From: Leeuwenhoekiella marinoflava DSM 3653 | Lineage (GTDB): Bacteria > Bacteroidota > Bacteroidia > Flavobacteriales > Flavobacteriaceae | DNA: 64,000 nucleotides | Assembly: GCF_900129005.1 (NCBI RefSeq) | Contig: NZ_FQUN01000003.1 | Location: 248,001 to 312,000 of the forward strand | Reading direction: 5' to 3' | Shown: in pieces, positions 27,288-36,614 of the stretch | Layout of the letters: each line of letters starts with the position of its first letter | How positions within the stretch are numbered: position 1 is the stretch's first letter | Program-made: the position numbers and the translations under genes | The notes under the pieces: generated by a model | Told to the model about the DNA's origin: nothing | Databases searched by the model: none | Seen by the model: only the letters and a program-made list of their open reading frames with translations

Positions 27288-28423
27288 GAATTGTATTTTA
27301 CTTTTCGCAGTATGCGAATGTTTTCTTTGTATGCATTATAAAGTTTGGTGCCGTATTTACGTAAATAAGGTCTTATGCTCTCAAGCTTATCTAGCGCTGG
27401 CTCAAATCTATTTAAGTAACAAATGAGGTAGGTCGCCGGTAGATTGTATAGGTCTTCGAGTTCGCCTTTATTGAGCGTTTTATTTGCCAGTACTTTTTTT
27501 AAAATCGAATTGTTATTGTTGTAAACGTGGTAGAGTAATTTTTTATCAAATTGAGGAGGTTCAAAAACAAGGTTGCTGTCTATTATATAAGAACCGTTTT
27601 CCTTAAAATTAATGGTAAGTTCTTCTAGTGGGTAATATTTGTAATCATTTTGTATACCGAGTAAGACATATTCAAGAATCTTAAAATGATCATCAGTTAT
27701 CGTGATAGAGACTTCGTCTAAAGCAGAATAAAAAAGCCGCACTTGTTCGTTTATAAGTTCTATATCTACCCGACTGAAATAGGTGTTGCCTTTTACCTCT
27801 TTTTTATTTCCTGCCCAGCAAACCACAAATTGCTCTTTAAAAACTTTATATTGTGTAAATAGATCTGCGTGGCGGACATTGATAAAATCAATGACCCCGT
27901 CAAGAGTCAGTTCTATACTGTTGTGTGCGTGTTTCTCAATAGTCGCTACAATCTCGCTGTTAACATCCGTGATTTCGCTCTCAAAGATCTTAGGCATAGA
28001 AATGCTACCATCTCTAAAAAAGGCAGTGCCGCCCCAATATTTCCAGATATTTTTTCTCAGAGCAGTGAGTTTGTTAATGGGTCTAATGGTAACCAGACCC
28101 ACAACCTGATCTGATGGTAAATGCGGAAAAGGAATGTTTTCATAAGAAATCAAAGGCGGGTTTGTCAAGTAAGCATTAACCAGATTTTGAATCTTACTAT
28201 CGTCAAAAAACGGAACACCTTTTATCTCGTTGGTTTCATCCTCAACACCAATTACGATATAACTGTTGTTCTTGGGGTTTGAATTAGAAAGCGCGCAGAC
28301 GTGTTTTAAAAATTTAGCTTTACCTTCTTTGTTGCTGATATCAACCTTGCGCTTCTTGTCATAAAAACTGTTCTCGTCATTATGAGCGAGTAAGTTTTTA
28401 ATGAGAAGGCGTTTGTTGATCAT
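27284..28423 (-). CDS. AlbA_2 (Schlafen-type) domain ATP-binding protein
   Basis: 379 aa. Residues ~15-130 match the AlbA_2 domain (HNDENSFYDKKRKVDIS, LSNSNPKNNSYIVIGVEDET, LPSDQVVGLVTIRP), found in Schlafen-like and divergent ATPase proteins often near transcription or defence genes. The rest (~150-379) is a helix-rich region I do not recognise; no HTH or nuclease motif is evident. The stop overlaps the phosphatase start, so the two form a translationally coupled pair. Its function is unknown. Confidence 0.8.
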   Translation of the reverse strand: MINKRLLIKNLLAHNDENSFYDKKRKVDISNKEGKAKFLKHVCALSNSNPKNNSYIVIGVEDETNEIKGVPFFDDSKIQNLVNAYLTNPPLISYENIPFPHLPSDQVVGLVTIRPINKLTALRKNIWKYWGGTAFFRDGSISMPKIFESEITDVNSEIVATIEKHAHNSIELTLDGVIDFINVRHADLFTQYKVFKEQFVVCWAGNKKEVKGNTYFSRVDIELINEQVRLFYSALDEVSITITDDHFKILEYVLLGIQNDYKYYPLEELTINFKENGSYIIDSNLVFEPPQFDKKLLYHVYNNNNSILKKVLANKTLNKGELEDLYNLPATYLICYLNRFEPALDKLESIRPYLRKYGTKLYNAYKENIRILRKVKYNS

Positions 28424-28491
28424 TTTTTAAAGGTACAGGTTATGTGTAAATGGATAAATAATCAGAGTTGGGATTCTTGCTATTATCTTGA

Positions 28492-28884
28492 TTAATCAAA
28501 TTTACTTCTTCGTTTTTCGGAATTTTTAAGGTAGTTTGAAAATTCACCTAATTGATCGGTTAATTCCTGAGCTTGATTATTAATCTTTTGAAACGAATCT
28601 TCGCTCGTGTAGTTACGATCTAAACATTTTAATACCTGTGATTTAGTCTCACGGTATGAACTTCTGGCATAGCCTAAGAAATTTACAAACTCCTTGTTAC
28701 CACCTCCTCTGCCAAATCCTTTAGCAATATTGTCCATTATAGATCCTGAAGAAGCATTGATTTGATTTCTCAGCTCAAAATCTTTTTTTAGCGCAGTAGT
28801 TTGAATTAATTCCCAGACATTCAGAGAGGGTATACGAGCTTTTTTAAAAACTTCTAGATTTTCGAACGAATTGTAATGTGCCAT
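28492..28884 (-). CDS. Four-helix-bundle protein (S23/IVS family)
   Basis: 130 aa. Motifs of the 23S rRNA intervening-sequence protein family: FENLEVFKKARIPSLNVWEL, FELRNQINASSGSIMDNIAKG, GFGRGGGNKEFVNFLGYARS and a C-terminal helix ELTDQLGEFSNYLKN. In spirochaetes and Coxiella such genes sit inside 23S rRNA; in Bacteroidota they are usually free-standing, as here. Related folds include the accessory protein Avd of diversity-generating retroelements, but no reverse transcriptase is nearby. Function unknown. Confidence 0.85.
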   Translation of the reverse strand: MAHYNSFENLEVFKKARIPSLNVWELIQTTALKKDFELRNQINASSGSIMDNIAKGFGRGGGNKEFVNFLGYARSSYRETKSQVLKCLDRNYTSEDSFQKINNQAQELTDQLGEFSNYLKNSEKRRSKFD

Positions 28885-28933
28885 TATTCAGAATTTTATC
28901 AAATAAGAATTACAATAAAAATAATAAATACTT

Positions 28934-29689
28934 CTACTTCTTATTCACAATGGTAGAAGAAGCCTGGTCAACACTCATTACTACGAGGTCTGCAATGTTA
29001 ACGTGGTATGAGCGGGTAACTACAAAGTGAATGATATCTGCGATGTCTTCTGCTTGCAAAGGTTTGAAACCTTTGTATACTTTGTCTGCTTTATCAGAAT
29101 CACCTTTAAAGCGTACTTGGCTGAATTCGGTTTCTACCATTCCCGGGTTTACAGCACCTACGCGTATGTTGTAGCCATTGAGATCTATGCGCATCCCTTG
29201 GGTGATGGCATCTACGGCATGTTTGCTGGCACAATACACATTACCTTTTGGGTAGACTTCTTTGCCGGCGGTTGAGCCAATATTGATAATATGACCGCTA
29301 TTTTGAGCAATCATTTTTGGGATGATACTATCACTTACATAAAGCAGTCCCTTTACATTAATATCGAGCATTGCATCCCAGTCATCTGTATTACCGTCTT
29401 GAATAGTGTCGAGACCGTGAGCGTTTCCGGCATTGTTGATGAGAATATCTATTTTCTGAAAGTCTTCCGGCAGGTTTTCAATAGCTTCTTTAACTGCTGA
29501 TTTATTTCTTACATCGAAGCTTAGCGTATGAACATTTACGTGATTTTCTAATTTTTCTTTTAAAGTAGTTAGCCGTTCCTGACGTCTTCCGCAGAGAATT
29601 AAATGGATTCCATTTTTTGCAAAATATTTTGCGGTGGCAGCGCCAATACCACTTGTAGCACCTGTAATTAAAGCTGTTTTAGCAGACAT
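28934..29689 (-). CDS. Short-chain dehydrogenase/reductase (YdfG-like)
   Basis: 251 aa. A classical SDR: cofactor loop TGATSGIGAATAKYF, structural motif NNAGNAHG, the catalytic Tyr and Lys in YCASKHAVD, and a serine two turns before it (INIGSTAGKEVYPKGNVY). It resembles the E. coli YdfG / 3-hydroxyacid dehydrogenase group (NADP-dependent), but the substrate is not set by sequence. Monocistronic. Confidence 0.92.
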   Translation of the reverse strand: MSAKTALITGATSGIGAATAKYFAKNGIHLILCGRRQERLTTLKEKLENHVNVHTLSFDVRNKSAVKEAIENLPEDFQKIDILINNAGNAHGLDTIQDGNTDDWDAMLDINVKGLLYVSDSIIPKMIAQNSGHIINIGSTAGKEVYPKGNVYCASKHAVDAITQGMRIDLNGYNIRVGAVNPGMVETEFSQVRFKGDSDKADKVYKGFKPLQAEDIADIIHFVVTRSYHVNIADLVVMSVDQASSTIVNKK

Positions 29690-29841
29690 GATTTTATTTT
29701 TGTGTGAGTATAAAATTGGTGATTCGGTTTCTAGAGTTTATTAAAAGAATATTAAACTTCGTTAATTGCCGTTAAACATTTTTGGGTCTGTAAGAAATTA
29801 CTTCAGATTTGAAAATATATAAAAAACTCAAATAGAATATT

Positions 29842-30669
29842 ATGAAAAATACTTTTAAATATGGGCTGTTATTAGCCGGAATACTTGGATTAAGTTCGTG
29901 TAGTGATGATGATGCTAACTCAAGCTCAGAACGCGGAACTTCTAAGGTGGCTGTTCGTCTCGTAGATGCGCCTGGAGATTATGATAATGTTTTTATAGAT
30001 GTAAAAGCTGTTGTTGTAAAATATAATGATGATTTCATCGATGATGAGTTTGACGATGATTATATGATTGTTAATGGTGAATTAGAGCTGGATACTGATG
30101 ATGAGATTTACGATCTTCTCGAGCTTACAGGTGGAACTTATGCGATACTTGCAGATGAAGATATCCCTGCGGGTTCTATCAGCCAAGTGAGACTTATTCT
30201 TGGTGATGATAATACTGTGGTTGTAGATGGTGAAACATTCCCGTTACAAACTCCAAGTGCACAACAATCTGGACTTAAAGTTCAGTTTAATCAAACTTTA
30301 GAAGCAGGTGTTGTTTATACTGTAGTGCTTGACTTTAATGTAGAAGAGTCTATTGTAGAGCAAGGTAATGGTGGTTATTTATTAAAACCTGTTCTTCGCG
30401 CAAGTGCAATAGAAGCAACAGGTATGATTTCTGGTTCTTTGTTACCGCTTAATGTGCATGCAACGATAACTGCAGCAGGAGAAGGTATTGTAGTGAGTAC
30501 TAATGTAAGCAGCAATGGAGACTTTGTATTGAATGGTTTGCCAGAAGGTGTTTATGATTTAACCATAGATGCAGAGCTTGTAGCAGATGTTATTACAAGT
30601 ATTACTATTGAAGAAGTAGCCGTTGTTAATGGAGAAACTACAGTACTGGAGCGCATTACCGTTGAATAA
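29842..30669 (+). CDS. DUF4382 lipoprotein
   Basis: 275 aa. Lipobox LGLSSCSDDD, so a lipoprotein with an acidic linker that may favour surface export in Bacteroidota. Residues ~35-190 form the DUF4382 beta domain (KVAVRLVDAPGDYDNVFIDV, GSISQVRLILGDDNTV, VLDFNVEESIVEQGNGGYLL). Residues ~195-275 look like a carboxypeptidase-regulatory-like beta sandwich (GDFVLNGLPEGVYDLTI). Function unknown; a strong terminator follows. Confidence 0.88.
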   Translation: MKNTFKYGLLLAGILGLSSCSDDDANSSSERGTSKVAVRLVDAPGDYDNVFIDVKAVVVKYNDDFIDDEFDDDYMIVNGELELDTDDEIYDLLELTGGTYAILADEDIPAGSISQVRLILGDDNTVVVDGETFPLQTPSAQQSGLKVQFNQTLEAGVVYTVVLDFNVEESIVEQGNGGYLLKPVLRASAIEATGMISGSLLPLNVHATITAAGEGIVVSTNVSSNGDFVLNGLPEGVYDLTIDAELVADVITSITIEEVAVVNGETTVLERITVE

Positions 30670-30692
30670 AATCTAAATATCACGTATATTTG

Positions 30693-30719
30693 AAAAGCAA
30701 TCCCAAAAAGATTGCTTTT
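30693..30719 (+). terminator. Terminator of the DUF4382 gene
   Basis: Perfect 10-bp stem AAAAGCAATC / GATTGCTTTT with a 7-nt loop, followed by a T run. Confidence 0.92.
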
Positions 30720-30880
30720 TTTTTGCAACAATTATTTTTGAAGACCGTCTTTAAAACCACCCCTATTCAGCTTCCTGAAGCCTTTAAAATATGGGGTTTT
30801 TAACGATTGATTAACAATATCATTAGTAATAAAATTTAACCTTGTAGACCTCAGAGTCATATTTTAAACAGCATATACAT

Positions 30881-31885
30881 ATGGAAGATACAGGCGCATC
30901 TGTAGACATAGGAGCGATTAACGAAAAAATTGAAAGAGAAAGTGCATTTGTAAAGGTTCTTACGATGGAGATGAATAAGGTCATCGTAGGTCAGAAGCAC
31001 ATGATAGAACGTTTGCTAATAGGTCTTTTAGGCCGGGGTCATATCTTATTAGAGGGAGTTCCTGGGCTGGCAAAAACCTTAGCAATTAACACGCTTTCTC
31101 AAGCGGTACAAGGTAGTTTTAGTCGTATTCAGTTTACACCAGATTTACTTCCTGCTGATGTTGTAGGAACACTAATTTACAACATGAAGCTGAATGACTT
31201 CAGCATTAAAAAAGGTCCCATTTTCGCAAACTTCGTATTAGCAGATGAGATTAACCGTGCTCCTGCTAAAGTGCAAAGTGCATTATTGGAGGCAATGCAG
31301 GAAAAGCAAGTTACTATTGGTGATGAGACTTTTATATTAGACAAGCCTTTTTTAGTAATGGCAACTCAAAACCCGGTGGAGCAAGAAGGGACGTATCCGC
31401 TTCCTGAAGCTCAGGTAGACCGTTTTATGCTGAAGACTGTAATTGACTATCCTAAGCTAGCAGACGAGCAACTTATTGTAAGACAAAATTTAAAAGGGTC
31501 TTATGAAAAAGTAAATCCGGTGGTTTCTGTTGAGCAAATTCTACGTGCTCAGGAAGTAGTTAAAGAAGTTTATATGGATGAGAAAATTGAGAAATATATT
31601 CTCGATATTATTTTTGCAACACGTTACCCTGAGAATTACAAACTTGCAGATTTAAAGCCGTTAATCAGCTTTGGTTCTTCGCCTCGTGGTAGTATTAACC
31701 TTGCTACAGCTTCTAAATGTTTTGCTTTTATAAGAGGTCGTGGTTATGTGATTCCAGAAGATGTACGTGCAGTAGTACACGATGTATTGCGTCACCGTAT
31801 CGGAATTACCTATGAAGCAGAAGCCGAAAATGTAACTACAGAAGAAATAATAAACAAGATCGTAAACGAGATCGAAGTACCATAA
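30881..31885 (+). CDS. MoxR-family AAA+ ATPase (Bat operon)
   Basis: 334 aa. AAA_3 ATPase that acts as a chaperone together with VWA proteins. Walker A GVPGLAKT, Walker B LADEINRAP, then ATQNPVEQEGTYPLPEAQVDRF (a MoxR signature) and the sensor-2 lid domain (~240-330). First gene of an eight-gene Bat operon running to 40034. The family is linked in other bacteria to stress resistance and metallo-enzyme maturation; the Bat system was named in Bacteroides fragilis for aerotolerance, although that phenotype is debated. Confidence 0.95.
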   Translation: MEDTGASVDIGAINEKIERESAFVKVLTMEMNKVIVGQKHMIERLLIGLLGRGHILLEGVPGLAKTLAINTLSQAVQGSFSRIQFTPDLLPADVVGTLIYNMKLNDFSIKKGPIFANFVLADEINRAPAKVQSALLEAMQEKQVTIGDETFILDKPFLVMATQNPVEQEGTYPLPEAQVDRFMLKTVIDYPKLADEQLIVRQNLKGSYEKVNPVVSVEQILRAQEVVKEVYMDEKIEKYILDIIFATRYPENYKLADLKPLISFGSSPRGSINLATASKCFAFIRGRGYVIPEDVRAVVHDVLRHRIGITYEAEAENVTTEEIINKIVNEIEVP

Positions 31886-31968
31886 ACCAGATATAGAATC
31901 AGCTTGCAGCTATTGCCTGAAAAATGGTGAGTGCTGCTCGCTGATCTCTTTACTGATTCTCTATAATC

Positions 31969-32835
31969 ATGGACACTAAAGAACTTCTAAAAAAAGTACG
32001 CAAGATTGAGATCAAAACCAGAAGGTTGTCTGATCACATTTTTGGTGGGGAATATCATTCTACCTTTAAAGGTCGGGGTATGACTTTTAGTGAGGTACGT
32101 CAGTATCAGTTTGGCGATGATGTGCGTAATATAGATTGGAATGTTACTGCGCGTTATAATGAACCTTATATAAAGGTTTTTGAAGAAGAGCGCGAACTCA
32201 CAATGATGCTTGTAGCTGATGTAAGTGGATCTGAATTCTTTGGTACAGATCAGCAGTTTAAGTCTGAAATTGTTACCGAAGTCGCTGCAACCCTTGCTTT
32301 TTCAGCATTGCAGAATAATGATAAAATAGGTCTCATCTTGTTTTCTGATGCGATAGAACTTTATATTCCACCTAAAAAGGGAAAATCTCACGTTTTGAGA
32401 ATCATACGTGAATTACTCGAGTTTAAACCAAAAAGTAAAAAGACAGATGTCTCTCAGGCTTTGAAGTTTTTATCTGGTGTAATGAAGAAAAAAGCCATTG
32501 TTTTTGTGCTTTCAGATTTTATTGCAGACGGCTATCGCGATACTATGAAAATCGCAGCAAAGCGTCACGATATTACGGGAATTCGCATTTATGATAAACG
32601 GGAAGAAGAAATCCCCAGCCTTGGAGTTGTGCAGATGGAGGATGAAGAGACCGGAGAGTTACTTTTGGTCAATACTACTTCAAAAAAGGTACGCAGTAAT
32701 TATTCAAAATATTATCAGGAGCGTGTTAATTATTACAAAGAGAGCTTTACCCGTAGTGGTGCCGGTGTGATCGATGTGCGTACTGATGAAAGTTATGTGA
32801 AAAAACTATTAGGTTATTTTAAACGAAGAGGATAA
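31969..32835 (+). CDS. DUF58 domain protein (Bat operon)
   Basis: 288 aa. DUF58 is a VWA-like fold found next to MoxR ATPases. The signature GMTFSEVRQYQFGDDVRNID, then a central MLVADVSGSEFFG (degenerate metal-ion-dependent adhesion site) and KKAIVFVLSDFIADGY are visible. No membrane helix, so presumably the soluble client or adaptor of MoxR. The gap of 83 bp to moxR contains no terminator, and the next gene follows after 7 bp. Confidence 0.93.
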   Translation: MDTKELLKKVRKIEIKTRRLSDHIFGGEYHSTFKGRGMTFSEVRQYQFGDDVRNIDWNVTARYNEPYIKVFEEERELTMMLVADVSGSEFFGTDQQFKSEIVTEVAATLAFSALQNNDKIGLILFSDAIELYIPPKKGKSHVLRIIRELLEFKPKSKKTDVSQALKFLSGVMKKKAIVFVLSDFIADGYRDTMKIAAKRHDITGIRIYDKREEEIPSLGVVQMEDEETGELLLVNTTSKKVRSNYSKYYQERVNYYKESFTRSGAGVIDVRTDESYVKKLLGYFKRRG

Positions 32836-32842
32836 AAACACA

Positions 32843-34528
32843 ATGAATAGTAACCCTAATACACTTCAAAATACAACCAGTTTCTTAAAATGCAAATCTA
32901 TTTTTTTAGGTTTTGTACTGTCAATTTTTGCATTGACTCAGGTACAGGCGCAGCAGGTCACAGGAGCTGTTGATACGACTGCAATTCGTATAGGAGAGCA
33001 GATTACCTATCAAGTTTCAGTAGAAGCAGATTCTACAGACCTTGTGTTATTTCCCGAAGGGCAAACCTTTCAGCCCTTAGAAATGATTGAGGCTTATAAA
33101 ATAGACACTTCGTTTACCGGGGCGAAAATCAATTTAATCAAACGTTACGGTTTGACCCAGTTTGATAGTGGTTCGTATACCATTCCGCGCCAGTTGGTTT
33201 CTATAAATCAGCAACCTTTTTATACGGATTCTGTTGCGATTGAAGTGAATAATGTAGTAATTGACACGACTAAGCAAGGATTGTATGATATTAAAGATAT
33301 TGTTTCAGTAGAACGTGCCACCAGTAAATTCTGGACGTATTTGCTGTACTTTTTAATTCTAGCAGCTTTAATAGGCGGATTTTTATATTTCATTATCCGT
33401 AGAAGTCGCAAAAAGGCTGAAGCCGAAAAGAAATTACCTCCTTTTGAACAAGCCTTATTTTCACTTAAACAACTAGACGAGGAATATAAAGAGCCTGCTC
33501 GTGGTGTTGAGGAGCGTGATGTCACTAAAGCGTACTATTCAAAACTTACAGACATTGTAAGACGCTATCTGGATGAAGAAGTTTATAACCGCTCTATGGA
33601 AAGTACATCTTCTGAGTTGATTGATCGCTTGATGCAGGAAAAACAAGAAGGCAAGATAGATTTGAGTAAAGAAACGATTCTCAAATTGGATAAAATCTTA
33701 AAGCGTGCCGATCTAACGAAGTTTGCCCGTATATCTCCGGGAACCGGTCAGGCTGAAGCAGACCGACTTGTTGCTGAAGAGATTGTAAAAGAAACTAAAG
33801 AAGCAATCCCAGAACCTACTGAAGAAGAGCTGATGCGTGATGCGGCATATCGTGAAGCATTAGCAAAGCGTCGTAAGCGCAAACTCATTTTAACTTCGTT
33901 TATTGGTGTGTTTGGAATTTTAGTGATCGCCACTGGAATTTTGATTGCTACTAAAGGTTTTGATTATGTAAAAGATAATTTCATTGGGCATCCTTCTAAA
34001 GATTTATTAGAAGGTGATTGGGTGCGTAGTGAATACGGTTATCCGCCTGTGATTGTGAGTACACCACGCGTTTTAGAACGTGACGAGATTGCGCTGCCAG
34101 ATTCATTGAAGACGCAGATGGATATGAGCACCTTTACTTATGGAAGCCTCATTGATGAGTTTTATGTTGTGGTAAATAATACCCGTTTTGCCGGAAAAAA
34201 CGAAGCTGATTTAGAAGCTTCTTCACAAGGATTTATCAGTACAATGGAAGCAAGTGGAGCTAAAAATCTGATAGTAAAATCTGAAAAATATACCACACCA
34301 GAAGGCACCGAAGGTTTAAGGGTTTATGGTACAGGAGAATTCCCAGACAGTGTAAATGCCAAGAAATTCAGTCCGGGGGCATATGAGATGTTGCTTTTTA
34401 CAGCTCCGGGAGTTCTGCAGCAGATCGTGGTAGCGCATCGGGAAGATGATGAGTATGCTAAAGAAATGGCCGCTCGCATTATAAATTCAGTAGAACTTCA
34501 AAAAACAGTACCTACAGATGTTAAGTAA
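32843..34528 (+). CDS. BatD-like membrane protein, extra component of the Bat operon
   Basis: 561 aa. Signal peptide (FALTQVQAQ), an N-terminal periplasmic beta domain (~40-150), a transmembrane helix at ~160-183, a basic linker, a conserved helical cytoplasmic region (~198-345, EERDVTKAYYSKLTDIVRRY), a second helix at ~350-372 and a C-terminal domain (~380-555) without a family I know. Flavobacterial Bat operons commonly hold such a protein between DUF58 and BatA. Its 3' end overlaps batA by 11 bases. Function unknown; probably scaffolds the VWA proteins at the inner membrane. Confidence 0.8.
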   Translation: MNSNPNTLQNTTSFLKCKSIFLGFVLSIFALTQVQAQQVTGAVDTTAIRIGEQITYQVSVEADSTDLVLFPEGQTFQPLEMIEAYKIDTSFTGAKINLIKRYGLTQFDSGSYTIPRQLVSINQQPFYTDSVAIEVNNVVIDTTKQGLYDIKDIVSVERATSKFWTYLLYFLILAALIGGFLYFIIRRSRKKAEAEKKLPPFEQALFSLKQLDEEYKEPARGVEERDVTKAYYSKLTDIVRRYLDEEVYNRSMESTSSELIDRLMQEKQEGKIDLSKETILKLDKILKRADLTKFARISPGTGQAEADRLVAEEIVKETKEAIPEPTEEELMRDAAYREALAKRRKRKLILTSFIGVFGILVIATGILIATKGFDYVKDNFIGHPSKDLLEGDWVRSEYGYPPVIVSTPRVLERDEIALPDSLKTQMDMSTFTYGSLIDEFYVVVNNTRFAGKNEADLEASSQGFISTMEASGAKNLIVKSEKYTTPEGTEGLRVYGTGEFPDSVNAKKFSPGAYEMLLFTAPGVLQQIVVAHREDDEYAKEMAARIINSVELQKTVPTDVK

Positions 34529-35522
34529 TTTTGAATTTCAAAGTCCTGAATTTTTCTGGTTGTTTTTAATGCTTCCGATAGTAGCGGTTTGGTATTTTTT
34601 TAAACGCAATAAGCTTACCGCTCAGGTTAAAATTTCCAGCTTAAAAGGTTTTAAAGCCGGTAGTGGTTTATTGGCAAAATTCAGACCTATACTTTTTGTG
34701 TTGCGCTTGCTGGCTTTAGCTTTTTTAATTACTGCTTTAGCAAGACCGCGTACGGTAGATGTTTCAACCCGGACAAATACAACCCGAGGGATTGATATCG
34801 TGATTGCGATAGATGTTTCGGCGAGTATGCTGGCAAAAGATTTAAAACCTAACCGTTTGGAGGCGCTTAAGGATGTTGCGTCACAATTTATTGCAGATCG
34901 TCCCAGTGATCGTATTGGTCTTGTAGAATATGCTGGCGAAAGCTACACGCGTACACCCATAACCAGCGATAAAAGTATTGTGCTGAGTTCGTTAAATGAT
35001 ATTCAGTATAACAATATTATTGAAGGCGGAACAGCTATAGGAATGGGGCTTGCAACTTCGGTAAATCGATTAAAAGACAGTAAGGCAAAAAGCAAGGTGA
35101 TTATTTTGATGACTGATGGGGTAAATAATGCAGGATTTATTGAACCTACCACAGCGAGCGAGTTGGCACAAGAATTTGGAATTAAAGTGTATACCATAGG
35201 TCTAGGTACTAATGGGACTGCGCTTACTCCGATAGCATTGCGCGGTGATGGAGGTTTTCAATATGGGAATGTTCCGGTTGAGATTAATGAAGAACTTTTA
35301 AAGGAAATCGCAGATAAAACCGGCGGCTTGTATTTTAGAGCAACCAATAATCAGTCTCTTGAAGATATTTACGATGAGATCAATAAACTAGAGAAAACAG
35401 ACGTTGAAGAGTTTAAGTATACCAATTATGAGGAGAAATACAGAGCGCTAGTGCTATTGGCCGGTTTGTTGCTCATGTTTGAGCTGTTGCTGAGGTATAC
35501 CGTTTTTAAGAGTTTTGTTTAA
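34518..35522 (+). CDS. batA: VWA-domain inner-membrane protein BatA
   Basis: 334 aa. An N-terminal aerotolerance-regulator region has two helices (FFWLFLMLPIVAVWYFF and FVLRLLALAFLITAL). The VWA domain (~90-290) carries an intact MIDAS motif DVSASM and MTDGVNNAG. One C-terminal helix (ALVLLAGLLLMFELLL) ends the protein. It is encoded directly after the BatD-like protein and before BatB, the typical order. Confidence 0.93.
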   Translation: MLSNFEFQSPEFFWLFLMLPIVAVWYFFKRNKLTAQVKISSLKGFKAGSGLLAKFRPILFVLRLLALAFLITALARPRTVDVSTRTNTTRGIDIVIAIDVSASMLAKDLKPNRLEALKDVASQFIADRPSDRIGLVEYAGESYTRTPITSDKSIVLSSLNDIQYNNIIEGGTAIGMGLATSVNRLKDSKAKSKVIILMTDGVNNAGFIEPTTASELAQEFGIKVYTIGLGTNGTALTPIALRGDGGFQYGNVPVEINEELLKEIADKTGGLYFRATNNQSLEDIYDEINKLEKTDVEEFKYTNYEEKYRALVLLAGLLLMFELLLRYTVFKSFV

Positions 35523-35553
35523 AAGATTAGTAATAACAGTAATATTTTAATTT

Positions 35554-36603
35554 GTGTATTTACTAGAAGAAAAAATATGGTTTTGGGCATTGTTAGCTAT
35601 TCCGGTAGTGGTGCTGCTTTATTTTGCAGTTACCCTGTGGAAACGCACTGCGCAAAAACGATTTGTGGTAAACCGTGAATTGCTGGAGAAATTAACGCCG
35701 CAACGTTCGGTTTTTAAACCCGTATTGAAGCTTGTTGTGTTTTGCCTCGCGCTGGCTTGTATGGCTGTAGCCATGGTGAATCCTAAGATTGGGATGAAAT
35801 TAGAAACCGTTAAACGCGAAGGAGTAGATGTAGTTTTTGCGGTTGATGTTTCAAAAAGTATGGATGCAGAAGATATTGCACCCAGCCGTATAGATAAAGC
35901 AAAACAACTGGTAACGCAGATCATCAATAACTTGGGGAGTGACCGTGTTGGTATTATTGCTTACGCCGGTAGCGCCTATCCACAGTTGCCTATAACTACA
36001 GATTACAGCAGTGCTAAAATGTTTCTCAACTCGATGAATACAGATATGCTGTCGAGTCAGGGTACTGCTATAAAAGATGCGATAGAGCTTGCAAAAACCT
36101 ATTATAATGATGAAGAGCAGACCAATCGTGTATTGGTGATTATTTCTGATGGGGAAGATCACGAGGGAGATGCCGCTTCAATTGCTGAATCTGCAACCGA
36201 GCAAGGTATTCGTATTTTTACAGTTGGTGTAGGTTCTGAAGCGGGTGACCGCATTCCTATTAAGCGAAATGGAGTTGTACAGTCTTATAAAAAAGATCAG
36301 AATGGAGAAACCGTGATTACAAAATTAGATGCGGAAACCCTTCAGCAAATAGCAGCAGAAGCTAACGGAGAATACATAAACGGAAATAGCACGCAAGAGG
36401 TTGTAGATAAAATGAAAACTGCCCTCAACCAGATGGACAAAAAAGAGTTTGAGGCCAAGCAGTTTGCAGATTTTAAAGATCAGTTTCAGTGGTTTGTAGC
36501 TGCGGCATTATTCTTGTTATTTATAGATGTATTCTTGCTTGAGCGTAAAACTGCCTGGGTTAGAAAACTGAATCTGTTTAATGAAAATAAGACTAAATCT
36601 TAA
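35554..36603 (+). CDS. batB: VWA-domain inner-membrane protein BatB
   Basis: 349 aa. Paralogue of BatA: two N-terminal helices, a VWA domain with MIDAS DVSKSM and ISDGEDHEGDAAS, and a C-terminal helix (FQWFVAAALFLLFIDVFL). BatA and BatB are thought to form a membrane complex. The start is GTG at 35554 (reading MYLLEEKIWFW), which aligns the first helix with relatives; no ATG lies upstream in frame. Gap to batA 31 bp, to batC 11 bp. Confidence 0.92.
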   Translation: MYLLEEKIWFWALLAIPVVVLLYFAVTLWKRTAQKRFVVNRELLEKLTPQRSVFKPVLKLVVFCLALACMAVAMVNPKIGMKLETVKREGVDVVFAVDVSKSMDAEDIAPSRIDKAKQLVTQIINNLGSDRVGIIAYAGSAYPQLPITTDYSSAKMFLNSMNTDMLSSQGTAIKDAIELAKTYYNDEEQTNRVLVIISDGEDHEGDAASIAESATEQGIRIFTVGVGSEAGDRIPIKRNGVVQSYKKDQNGETVITKLDAETLQQIAAEANGEYINGNSTQEVVDKMKTALNQMDKKEFEAKQFADFKDQFQWFVAAALFLLFIDVFLLERKTAWVRKLNLFNENKTKS

Positions 36604-36614
36604 TCTGATTGAAG

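Noticed and set aside
28492-28884. Considered the four-helix-bundle gene as the Avd protein of a diversity-generating retroelement
   Set aside because: No reverse transcriptase, template repeat or variable repeat is nearby.
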